NCBI GenBank assembly: GCA_002633025.1
Contig: NMRB01000427.1
Location: 224,459-288,458, forward strand
Length of the DNA: 64,000 bases
Direction of reading: 5' to 3'
DNA from: Notospermus geniculatus
Taxonomy: Eukaryota > Nemertea > Pilidiophora > Heteronemertea > Lineidae
The notes beneath the pieces were generated by a model. It ran no database searches and had not been told where the DNA came from. It worked only from the letters and a program-made list of their open reading frames with translations. Both the position numbers and the translations under genes were made by a program. This document shows positions 1 to 10,950 of the stretch, piece by piece (position 1 is the stretch's first letter; each line of letters opens with the position of its first letter).

Positions 1-311
1 TGGAATGAACTGTAGGCCTCCTACATGTCCTAGGCCTAGGGGTAAATCAGGTAGTTGTCGGACACCCAAGCATTTTCCAGTCTAGAAACGCATTACGCAT
101 GCCTGACAGGTGAACCGATGGCTGAGAATGAAAGATAGCTCAATCAGCCTCACTTTGAAACTGGTTTGGGTCAAACCACTTCCTGTTTAGGGGTGTGAAG
201 GTCATTTTTGGGGAAACGAACCATCTGTTAGTTCTCGGACAGGGTCAGGTAGTTCTCGGACAAGGTAGTTCACGGACAGTTTTGGAGTACGATACAGCAG
301 GTAAGAACCAT

Positions 312-862
312 AATATCAGTTCGGCAAACGTCAAAATTCGGCAGCGCTGCCATCAGAGGCAACCGTTGCCGTAAAAGGACACTGCTGATGGCAGAAAGCT
401 GAAATTGTAATACAAATTCGGTCAGATGTAAACTTCTGAGATGCCCCCTCAACATCACGTCATCGGCGCTAAAAATGGCGGGAGAATAATGAGGTGATCA
501 TCCTGTCGTAAAACACAGCTCAAAATGAAGTATTTTTTATGTTTATTACATTTAACAACATCTTATACATTTATCAGTACATCATATACACGTAGTGCCC
601 CATTTTAATAACAAAAGTCAAAAATGCTTGGAAGGATTTGCATTTCCTTGGCTATATCGATCCATTGATGTGTGCTGCCCTCTATGATCCAAATATGGAA
701 GCCCCGATCGTGAGTGCTCGGCCCCGAGAGTGTTCCGAAGTTCGGGGATGCCGTATGAGGCATCGAAGAGTTTCCGTTGAGAGCAACCGTTGCCGTATAC
801 AGCAACGGGGGTTGCCTCTGACGGCAGCGCTGCCGAATTTTGATGTTTGCCGAACTGATATT
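312..862. mobile_element. Non-autonomous element with ~55-bp terminal inverted repeats
   Basis: The left arm (about 312-372, starting ATATCAGTTCGGCAAAC) reappears as its reverse complement at about 800-862 (ending GTTTGCCGAACTGATAT). Both arms include the words AATTCGGCAGCGCTGCC and AGAGGCAAC. The interior has no transposase-like frame, so this is a MITE or foldback element. No clear target-site duplication could be read. Confidence 0.6.
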
Positions 863-1930
863 CCAGATGTTAAGATTGCCACCCCTCAATAAAAGTGGTA
901 GCACCCAGCAGCATGGTGTCCGGGAACTCCCCGGCGAAATTATCACTGTCGGACACTTCCTCAAAAAACACCAAAATCGACGATAGCTAACTGTGTTGGA
1001 TACGATTTGAACATGCTTGAGGGGTAATTTGTCTGAATGCAAACATAGGCCTACATTTAAATAATTTTTCTCACCACAAAAATCTACTTTTCTTTGAAAC
1101 AGGATTTTTTATGGCGTTTGTTCGAGAACTGACGGCGTCCGGCTAAGTTACCCTACCTGCAATGCATGCTAGAATAGGCCTATACATGTAGCATGTATTG
1201 TACAGCCTAGGCCTACCCTAGCATGCCTAGGCTAGGCCATGAGCCGAGAGCTGGCGATTGATGCGTAAATTTAAGAGGGCCTAACTTTCTCAGACAGGGC
1301 TTCCCCCTAAGTCATAGGCCTAGGCCTAAATCTAAATAAAAGTGAACCATGACCAACGCTTGACCCCGTCCTTCACAGATTTCAAAACATGTCAGATGCC
1401 AAAAATAGGGGGTGTACTTCATGCGTGCATGCCTGTACATTCGGTAGTGCATTTCATGCACTGATTGACAATTTGTGACAATTTACCAAGCAAAATCCGG
1501 AGGTGCCTCAATCGAGTGACGGTGTCTTTCTTCGGATCGAGTACTTTCTGAGACGATTTCCGAATGTCTCCTTGTTGCTTTTTTGAGAACATGTCAAATT
1601 ATCTACAGCATTCCATCGATATTTGATGAGAAGTTCGTCTTCTTCAAATTCATGAAGCTACTTCATCTTTCTAGGTGAAAATGGCGACTTCGAATGAATT
1701 GCGCATGCGTGTGTTGACCGGGTTGATAGAATGTCGGGATCCAGCATTCAAGGACGACGAAACGTGGGGTATTAAAGGCGTAATTCTTTAAAGTGCCCAA
1801 TGTTCTATTATGTCTACGGCTATTGTAATGTGGTCAAGAATGTCAATAGGCACAACCAAAAAGTACACTTTTAAGGAAAGAATCTTTACTAGGTTTACTT
1901 ATTTTTCTCGCTAGTGAATGATTAACTGTC

Positions 1931-2282
1931 AATGAGGAACCCGCCGAACTACGCCACGACGTGGCGCTGTCACTGTAAGACCCCGAAGTCCTATTTTCTA
2001 ACAGTATTTCCATTTACTTCTTGCCCAAAAATAAACCACTCTGTTTGGTTCAATTTTGATTAAATTACATGTTCAAAGTTGTCCATATATCACTGCTCTG
2101 TTTCGTCAGAAATGCCACAGGATGCCAATATTGACGTCTTTGGAGAAATTTGCACGGAAAATTGTGTAGAAAAATGTACACATGCTTTGACGGCACAACT
2201 TCAACAGCGAGAAAAGTGACGTCAGTACGTCATTCGAGTCTTATACTTGCAGCGCCATCTGCAGTCATGCGGGTTCCCCATT
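1931..2282. mobile_element. Degenerate inverted-repeat element, AATGRGGAACC ends
   Basis: Starts AATGAGGAACCCGC and ends GCGGGTTCCCCATT. Inside each end lies a GGCGCTG or CAGCGCC word. The same terminal word and inner GGCGCTGACG motif flank 13752-14223, so the two look like members of one diverged family. There is no coding capacity. Confidence 0.4.
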
Positions 2283-2654
2283 CTGCTCACGAGTCCAGCC
2301 TTCACAAACCTCGGTCCTAAAATTCCATTCAGCGTTTTTTTCCATGATTGAAAGTCTTGCGCTTGCCATGCACAGGAAAGAGACAGCCAACATTTGCTGT
2401 TAAATTTCATTTATTACCAAATTCTCACATAAACATTATTTTCTTATCTGGCCTGGAAAACCTACACTACTCTACTGCAAAGGGCTCTGTGCACTTGCCC
2501 AGTGTTCAGTTGAAAAACAATTACATCACATAAGGGAATGAAAAGTGTCAACACTGTATTTTTTTACCTAGAAAAAGTTGGCTTCCCTAATACATGTAGT
2601 TCCCTAAAGTTTACTTGAATATTGATACATAATCTACTTAATAGCTGCCACAAT

Positions 2655-2864
2655 CATATGTGACCCATTCTGGCAAAACCAGTCGCATGTCGCTCTTAGC
2701 TTGGCAGGTTGAGACCAAATGTTTGTCAGTTTCAGTATTGTCTGTCTATTATGAAATCTCAAACAATCTATTTCTTCCATTCTCTCCTGGTGTCATCTTA
2801 GCGGTTGGTTGAGGCTCACCTTCTGAGCAACATCAACTGCTTTTGCCAGAGTGGGTCACATATG
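2655..2864. mobile_element. Short MITE with ATGTGACCCA...TGGGTCACAT ends
   Basis: About 24 bp at each end match as inverted repeats with one mismatch: CATATGTGACCCATTCTGGC on the left and GCCAGAGTGGGTCACATATG on the right. The TATGTGACCC terminus recurs near 7076 as a single end, and in related form at 28204-28411 inside DHX57. A TA dinucleotide lies at each border. Confidence 0.55.
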
Positions 2865-3172
2865 GAATCAAGTCAACAGACATGCAACATACACGCACAT
2901 GTAGGCTATTTGTGATTACCATGATTACATGCTACTTTTGACCATACATGTATGTTGATTCTGAGAGAATTGCACTTTGCAGAGTAGAGAACATTGGTTG
3001 CCTTTAAAGAAATTCAGTAACACATCTTCAGTTATGTCTGCGTCACAACTATCTGCTTGCATCTCCTGTATGATTCAACATTCCTGAGTGTTCACTGCTT
3101 AATAATACTAAGTACATACCAATTTCATCTTACACAGCAATAATTGCAGAACTGAAAATTCTGGAACTCATA

Positions 3173-3302
3173 GGGTCGTATTCATAAAGCGGTTCTATCG
3201 TTACAACTGTCTTAGGCCGGTTCCAAGTGTAGTGGTGAAGTACACTTGGAACCAGCCTATTAAGACGGTTCTAATGATAGAACCGCTTTATGAATATGAC
3301 CC
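3173..3302. mobile_element. Foldback MITE, copy 1 (GGGTCGTATTCATAAAGCGG family)
   Basis: This 130-bp segment is almost wholly a hairpin: GGGTCGTATTCATAAAGCGG at the left pairs with the reverse complement at the right, through two further blocks (CGGTTCTA and GGTTCCAAGTG). Close copies lie at 33448-33577 and 34616-34746. There is no coding capacity. Confidence 0.75.
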
Positions 3303-3834
3303 ATGAAGTCCAGCATTACAGTAAGCACATTTTCAAGCACAGAATGGTAAAAAAACGAATTCAACAAATATCTGAACATCACATCCTCCTCAGTTGTAAG
3401 AAAGTAATGCGGCCAGCTTGCTTGTGAATATTAGGTGAGAACTATTTCTTGGCAATCGTATCACATTAAATTGCCCTTCCCGCGACACAAAACCACATTC
3501 TCTGAATAGATGAAAAAATCTTTGAAAAATTTAAAATGCAGGGCATGAAATGGGACACACAGCACATTTTCATTGGGAAAAAAATAGCTGATTCAACCTG
3601 TGTACACTGTATATCTAGCACTTTAAAAAAGTAATTATGCACAGCGTAAGAGAGCATCTATTCTTCATTATCCTTTGTTGCATAAATCTCCAAACTGAGA
3701 GTCAATTTCAAAGTCAGGATGTAAGATTCAATCATGACTGAAACAATATAACAACTGGTGAAAGCTAGAAGCCAAGATACAGAATAGCACAAAATTGACA
3801 CACAAAATGATAATAAGCAAGAAGTCAATCTCCA

Positions 3835-3912
3835 GAATTCACAAATTTTCGACCCCAACCGGGGTCTTTTTCAAGTGGAACTTTACAATCTGAAACTCTA
3901 GAAAAGACTGAG
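3835..3912 (+). repeat. Interspersed repeat, CGACCCCAACCGGGGTC family
   Basis: The 78 bases contain TTTTCGACCCCAACCGGGGTC and then CTCTAGAAAAGACT. The same order of words occurs at about 21716-21785 and 23118-23190 in repeat block A. The GACCCC...GGGGTC core is a near palindrome. It is a third, more diverged member of that repeat family. Confidence 0.6.
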
Positions 3913-4087
3913 CTGAAACCCGAATTTCTAGCTTTCAATGAAATTCGGGTGAAAGCTAGAAATTACAAATTGAATTTGTTACAAGGTATGAAAGTCATTC
4001 AGTGCATGTACAGTGTCATGTTCATCGGGTCACTGAATAAGAGATACAAAACCAATCACAGTAACACACATCTTTGTGAATAGTTGT

Positions 4088-7000
4088 CTACCTCATGACA
4101 GGGAAAGCTGTAGCGGCCCTGCCACCAGTGACATCGTCTTCTCGCCACATCTCGGTGACAGTCTTGACTTGAGTGTAGAAGTTGATTCCCTGCAAAATTA
4201 TTATGACAGGTTACAAATTCGTCAAGAATATTACTGAGAACTCTAAGCCAGTAAAACAAGGGGATTGGGGATTGTGCACTATGACAGGGTTTGATGCTGG
4301 TTATTGAAGCCCGCTAGTTCTGGCACAGCTTGACTATGTACATGTTCTATGCCTACCTGCTTCCCATAGAAGTTAACATCACCTCTGAAGGAGCCTCGTG
4401 ATCCAGTGAATGAGAACATTGGCAAGGGAACTGGGATGGGCACATTTACTCCAACCTGAAATGGGAACAACGAACCGATGGGTAAAAGATCACTGTGATA
4501 CACAATGCATTAGAATGAATGGACATACAATACACAGAATTGATATATATGTGGTGGGCCTATACAACCCCAAATGTTCGGAATGTAAGAAGGATTATGT
4601 ACATGTATGTTCTCTTTTTCAACCTTCTGTGGTTATCATCCACCTACCCTTGCCAGCAGTAGTCAAAATCATCAATCAAAAGAATGAAACTGGCAATAAT
4701 TTGACACCAACCTGTCCAACATCAATTTGCTGCGTGTATTTTCTTGCAGTAGCCCCATTAGTCGTGAAGATGGCTGTACCGTTACCATAGGGATTGTTGT
4801 TGATCAGCTCAATGGCATCATCAAGGGTGTCTGCCTCCATACTGCACAACACAGGGCCAAAGATCTCCTCCTTGTAGCATTCCATCCCAGGCTGTTGAAG
4901 GAGAGAATAACCATGTACATGTATGAATATCACGTTGTAATTTGGTTTGGCATATGGTACTTGAAAGTGAAACAATGTCTACAGTGGGCCCAAGGAATTT
5001 ACTGACAGGTTCCACCAGGTAAGACCACTTATGAACACAGCCGGAGCAACTACTGATATAATTCCCCCATGGAAATACAGTGCAACTACTTTACCTTCAC
5101 ACCATGAATAATAGTAGGTCCAATAAAGTTTCCTTTTTCATATCCTGATACAACAACATTACGGCCGTCAAGCACGATGTCACACCCATCTTTCTTCCCT
5201 GACTCGACAAGGTTGCAGATTCTCGTCTTAGCTTGTGGGCTGATCACTGGACCAAGATCAGTGTCAGGAACGTGACCTGCAAATCCCAAACAGATGACAC
5301 TTCGTCAGGCCTGCACAGGCAACTAAACTGATCATAGACGTAGTCTTCGCAAGGAACAGTAAGTGGAATAGAAAAAACAATAGATGGCGTGCAGGACCAT
5401 CACTCGACACCTGTCTATGAGGTTTAGCCCTCATAGAGGTGGTGCAGGGTCAGAACCCGTATATCGAATGAATTCCTGTTTCGGGAATTGATGGTCTGAA
5501 TAGAGAATGCGGAGAAAGTTAATGGAACACATCCTTACCGGCATTCACCTTGAGTTTCTTTGCTTTCTCAATCAACTCAGGGATCCACTCTTTTGCCTCC
5601 CCAACCCACACAGCTGTCGTCAATGCCATACATCTCTGTCCTGCAGCACCAAATGCAGCCCCAACAAGCTGGTTGAGGGTGGCTTCTTTATTTGCATCAG
5701 GCATAATCACACCATGGTTTTTGGCACCCTAATGATACATAAATGGATTTCGATGAATACTTAGTGGCTCTAACTGACAATATACTGTATACCCACAAAA
5801 GTCTGAGAATAAAGGATTTCACACTGATGAATAACAGTCACAGGTAAAATTCTCCAGACCAAGTATGTTTTTCAAGGTAGGGTAACTAAGGGCGTTCACT
5901 GTTCATTATTTTTCCACTCACCATGTTTGACTGTACTCTCTTTCCTGCCCTTGATCCTCGCTCATAAATGTACTGACCCTGAAAAGCAACGAGATCACAA
6001 TGGGTACCGTAGTTCTTTATCTTTGTCGGACAGTGTGGTAAAAGTGAAGATGTCGCTGATCACTGGCCTCCAACTCCCTTCCTTTACTAGACCTTCACCA
6101 GGACCATACTCTTTTAAGAGTATGGTAAAACATGATCTTAACTGTCGGGCATTTGACGTCGACAGTGGCAAATCTGACACGTTCGTCATGCTGGTTATTC
6201 CATGTTTTACCACCCATCGTTTGAAAACTGGTTGAAAGACATGAAAGAGTCATCATACTCACAGCTGCATCAGAACCGACAAACGAAATGGCCTTTATTG
6301 CAGGGTGATCACAGATGAAGTTGACAGCTGAAAAAACAGTAAACTTTGTCATTCACTGCTGATTGAAGTCCTCATGAGATGATGATGTGATGTGGACAGA
6401 TGTATTTCCTGGTCCTCCCCCACCTCCATAAGATTTTGGCTAAGGGAGATGTTTTCACTCAGTAACACCACCAAGAAGTCAACACGTAAACCATTTTCCC
6501 TCTCACTTACCATCGTGTTGTCCATGTATGACATTAACCACACCATCAGGGAATCCGGCTTCTTTCAACAGCTCCATCAGTATCATGCAGGCACCCGGGT
6601 CTCTCTCAGACGGCTTCACCAACATCGTGTTACCGGTAATCAGTGCAGTTGGGAACATCTGAAAGTAATGGAAAACTAAGCCGCTGATAATTCCATGTCA
6701 GGCAATGAAAAATACAATTCAAAGCCAGGGACTAAAGGCAATTAAACTCCAAACTACAGCACTCTCATTGAGTTCAATAGGTACCCTAGTTTTTTTGGGA
6801 AGGCATCTGACATGCATGGTCAGTGATGGAAAATGTTAAATGCAAGTGCAATAGAAGTGGTTATCATGGTAACATACATACCCACATCGGAATCATAGCT
6901 GGGAAGTTGAATGGACAGACCCCAGCAGTAACGCCAAGCGGTATCCGATATGAAATGGTATCCATATCTTTGGCAATACCACTCAAACTCTCGCCAAGCT

Positions 7001-9646
7001 GCAGGGATGTGATGCTACAACAATGTTCAATCACCTCTGCAATAAAACAAATGCTGTATCTTATCATCTAGTATCATATGTGACCCGCTCCAGTCACAGT
7101 GGGCGTTTGTCACAAGTGATCATCAGTTGGTCATCAGTTTACCATACTCAACAATTATCACTGCTAGCCACTACTATTGTAAATCTGCAGAGACGTACAT
7201 TTCAGCTAATGTATTGTGCTGTTCTTTCAAATAACAAAAAGAACTGCGACAGTGTGTGTTGGTCATAATAATGTGCAACACAACTGACAGAACCTTTGAG
7301 CACATTCATCAATGTGGAAATACATCAACATTTGTATAGACACTCACGTAAACCTCTATGAACATCACCATCTGCATCAGCTAGGGTCTTGCCTTGTTCT
7401 AGAGTGATACTTTCAGCAATTTTGCGCTGGAAGTAACAAATTACAACATTAATTGCTGATAACATCAACACTCCAGGCTTCAGTCACTAACAGTACTGGC
7501 ACATAGCTACAAATCATTTGCATCAATATCAATACTGACTGTATTGGTCTTAACATCATTACTGTCCACATCAGTCTTGTTATCATTATGACCATTAGTC
7601 TTGATATCATTACTGACCATATTAGTCTTAACGAGATTCTGTAGGTTGAACATCAACTGTTGGCGAGACAGAATGGTTGTATCTTTCCATGTCTTGAAAG
7701 CAGCTTGGCACGACTCCACAGCAGCCTGCATCTCGGAAGGAGTTGTCTTTGGACATCTTGAAACAACCTCATTTGTGGCCTAAAAGCACAGACAACAATT
7801 TAGATCATGTAATACCGGGTACTAGGAAGATACTCATATTCCGGAGGTGTGAAAGACATCTTGATCAAGAGAAGGGCTAGGTAGAAAAAATGACACAACA
7901 AGGCACTCATTCTAGTTGACATTGAGTTGTCACTTGCAATGTATCGCAATTATGCTTATTCAGCCAGAGATATAATTTGTAATGGAACCCTTAGCAATGG
8001 ATGTACTCACTGGATTGTGGATGTCTATCCATTCTGTGGCTTGTGATTCAACAAATTTGCCATCGATGAAGAGTTTTGTTGTTGGCTAGAAGACGAAATA
8101 GAATCATTCATGATGAACACAGTACCCTTTTTACAAGTGAACCAGCTTGAACAGTGCATAAAATTTTAGGGTCAATGATCCCTGTTACTTACAGCCTATT
8201 GTCCAAGAACTGTGATTGATAAACTTCTTTGTATTATATTGAGGAAACAAGTGTTTTCGTCCCTACTTACTGCAGAGCTGGTGTAGAATCTCAGCCCAGC
8301 TGCACCAAGCTTCAACTTCTGTAAACAGAAAAAATACAAAGAAAACTCGGCGAGTTTCGGCCCAGACAAATGATTTGCACTACCGTACCGGTAGCCTAGG
8401 GGTACTACTAGGCTACTACTATCACTACTGGTAGTTCTGGTACTAGTACAATTCCAAGGCATACTAACAAGGCCTATCAGTACCACACAATGGGAGGACA
8501 CACCAAAATGGCCAGTGCAGTCAATCTGATATGCACGAGTGCGTTTAACCTCTTGAATACAAGGGCCCTAAAACCCCAGAATACCACCGGTTTTTCTGCA
8601 TTTTTCAAGATTTTGAGTTAGGTAAATACAGGCGCCAAAACTCGGCACCGAGGCGCCATCTATCGAGAAAAGGTCTAAACTACACTAATACACGCAAACA
8701 AAGCATGTGAAATAAAGCAACGGCACAGCGTACCACACTCAAAAGAAAGTATCTTACAGGACGACCAACCAGTCGGTCGCTGGTAAAAAATCTCTCGAGC
8801 CGGTAGTACCGACTCGAAAGCAGCATTTCTCTAGAATTTCAGAGCTTTTTTTAGTAAAGTAGGCTTAGGGAATGTCTTCTTCCACTGTTCCACATTATCA
8901 TGATGATCATGATGATGATAGGCTGCCGGCCTAGCCTAGGCCTACATCATGACATAGGAGGCCTAGGCCTACACTGCACTGTCAACGGGGACGGGGGCAT
9001 GGATGGATGGACATGATGGATGGACATGATCATGATCATGATGATGGACAGTCTACACCATCACGGTAATGCGTGACTGTACATTCGCCTGTACAAAATG
9101 TAGGGCCCAATTTTCAAAAACTTTTAACTTCTTTAAAAAACTTTTAATTGAAAAAAATCGGCCATATTCATGTTGAACACACATAACTCGATATATTAAG
9201 GAAGAATTTTAATTTTTTTTTCAATGCTGAATTTGTACACAATTCTGTGTGTAAAAATTTGGTTTCCACAGAAGGTTTTCACGCTGTAGCGTGATTTCAC
9301 GGCCTAGCGTGATGGTNAAATTTGAACATTTGTATTGATAAAATTAGTGTTTTATAGCGTTGGACGCAACTGGACGCAATTGGTCGCTGCTGGACGCAAA
9401 TTAGTGCGACCGGATGGATGGACATGATGGATGGATGGACATGATGGATGGGGGGGGGGACGTGCAGCGCCGCCTCCAACAACACACGTTTTCCAGCACC
9501 GGCAGAATCACCCAGATATACGACATTCGCATAAGGACTGAGGTTAAAGGTATCTTAAGCTATACACTAATGGAAATCGAGGTAAATCGAAGTAACGTGG
9601 CAATACGCACCTGATTTTGGAGGACAGTTCTCAGCAACATTGCCAT
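4088..9646 (-). CDS. ALDH6A1: Methylmalonate-semialdehyde dehydrogenase [acylating], mitochondrial; 14 coding exons
   Basis: The family performs CoA-dependent oxidative decarboxylation of malonate and methylmalonate semialdehydes to acetyl- and propionyl-CoA in the mitochondrial matrix (valine and thymine catabolism). Minus-strand exons with GT-AG borders and continuous phase: 9646-9611, 8318-8271, 8085-8011, 7779-7618, 7426-7348, 7036-6882, 6658-6511, 6327-6263, 5978-5922, 5728-5539, 5276-5095, 4891-4712, 4455-4357, 4189-4088. They total 1578 nt, 525 aa (human 535). The start [12 protein letters not shown] followed by [16 protein letters not shown] is a basic, acid-free mitochondrial presequence. 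Diagnostic stretches are [33 protein letters not shown] with the catalytic Cys at about residue 308, [32 protein letters not shown] and [11 protein letters not shown]. The protein ends at TAG after PVMR. It looks intact. Next gene upstream, on the same strand, is LIN52. Confidence 0.96.
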
Positions 9647-10950
9647 TTTCCAGCTTGGATGTTCGGGAGGGACAAACACAAGAAAGAAAATGCGACTGGT
9701 TGCGAAAATGGATATGGGGCGCCAATCACAACAAAATTTGAGGTCAATGGCCATGACGACACAGCACCCTGTTATGGTCGCTATTACCACTGATTATCGT
9801 GAGATCATTTTCCAATTAATTAGTTTTCTAATTAATGAAGCATCCACTGTCAATTTCTCCATTAGACCTAATCTTTGCTTTGCTCTGCCAAAACTACGTG
9901 GAGTTCCTGATTGCACTGTTGGGCCAATTGACCCTCGTTTAGACTGGTTTCCTGCCCTCGTATAGGAGGGCAGTGTGATGGGGACCAGTGTAATTAGAAT
10001 TGCAACAATCTCATTCCAAGGGTCTTCCTCTTGCATCAACCTTGGTCCTCTCCCATCGGATAATCTCTCACAATGTCTAGGATTTTGAAATCAGGCATGC
10101 TGCCAACGAGTAGACTGATTTATGGCAACTACCAATCAGTTAGTAGGAATCTTTTTGTGTATCCTGGGCTTAATCCCCTAATCAAGAAGTGAAGCCCTGG
10201 GACGAGGTGAATTACAGGTTCATGTACATTAAAAACCTGACATCCACCATCATTTTTCATATCTTGATAATTTACTAGTATCTGCTAAGGCACTATAATT
10301 CCAAAATGACCAGCAGAGAGGAAACAAGACAAACTCAATGCATTGCTATTAAATATTTTAATACTTCTTATTAATAGTAGTAAGCTTATCATATACCGGC
10401 AGTGGCAATGAACAAGTGTACCTTGTCATTTTTGTGTTCACATTTCAAATATCAGCATAAAAACAAGAATAGGAATCATGGAGACTTGATACAAGTTAGT
10501 ACAAATGAATTAATATAGCATTAAATTATAATTCAGGGTGAAATAAAACACTGTCAAAAGCCTTCACACTTATTTTGTAAACATTGAGAGACGATTCACT
10601 TGTCTTTGTCCTACAATACAAGTGAAGTGATGTACATTTGTAAACCTAAATAGTCAGTGCGACATCTGACTGCATCCATGGTCCAGCTGTAAAGAACTTC
10701 ACTGACATGATTAATGTATTCAAACAATCGGGCCTAGATTCACGGAGAAATGAAGAAACACGTAATATCAATCAATTTACAGACATCCAGGAATACATAA
10801 GTGTATTTAACATTAACAAATTCAAATTCAATACCTCATCAAAGAGTTTACATGCATTTCTTCGGGGTGTTAGAAGGACCACAAATTATGAATAAGTTAG
10901 AAAAGCTGTCAGTCAATATTCTACATGTAAATATCAATCAAGAATCAACA
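9647..10950. other. Spacer between LIN52 and ALDH6A1
   Basis: About 1.3 kb, with LIN52 ending and ALDH6A1 beginning on the same strand. It should contain the ALDH6A1 promoter and 5'UTR next to 9650 and the LIN52 3'UTR next to 10950. No further exon, RNA gene or clear mobile element was recognised. A minus-strand ATTAAA near 10350 is a possible LIN52 poly(A) signal. Confidence 0.5.

Larger units (their letters stand above)
1..4087. other. Intergenic DNA without a recognisable gene
   Basis: No exon of a known family was seen on either strand. The stretch holds at least four inverted-repeat elements (listed separately), a repeat shared with 21.7 and 23.1 kb, and scattered GGCCTA words. A short open frame with a good start context (GAAAATGGCGAC, near 1681) overlaps an NRF1-like TGCGCATGCG word near 1709. 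It stops after 36 codons and no continuing exon was found, so it may mark the promoter or first exon of an unseen transcript. Confidence 0.5.

Noticed and set aside
605-1042. 145-codon minus-strand open frame and its plus-strand shadow
   Set aside because: Overlaps the terminal inverted repeat of a MITE. The frame is a by-product of the palindromic arms.
1681-1791. 36-codon frame starting at ATGGCGACTTCG with an NRF1-like site
   Set aside because: Too short, with only a weak donor (GTATTA) and no following exon seen. Kept only as a possible promoter mark.
6101-6124. Short hairpin ACCATACTCTT...AAGAGTATGGT in an ALDH6A1 intron
   Set aside because: Only 11-bp arms, no flanking duplication and no second copy noticed. 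Probably chance or the stub of an old repeat.
8998-9455. Possible tandem array of GGATGGATGGACATGATGG
   Set aside because: Simple GGATGGACAT microsatellite around an N join (9317). No conserved spacer pattern, so not CRISPR-like and not a satellite.
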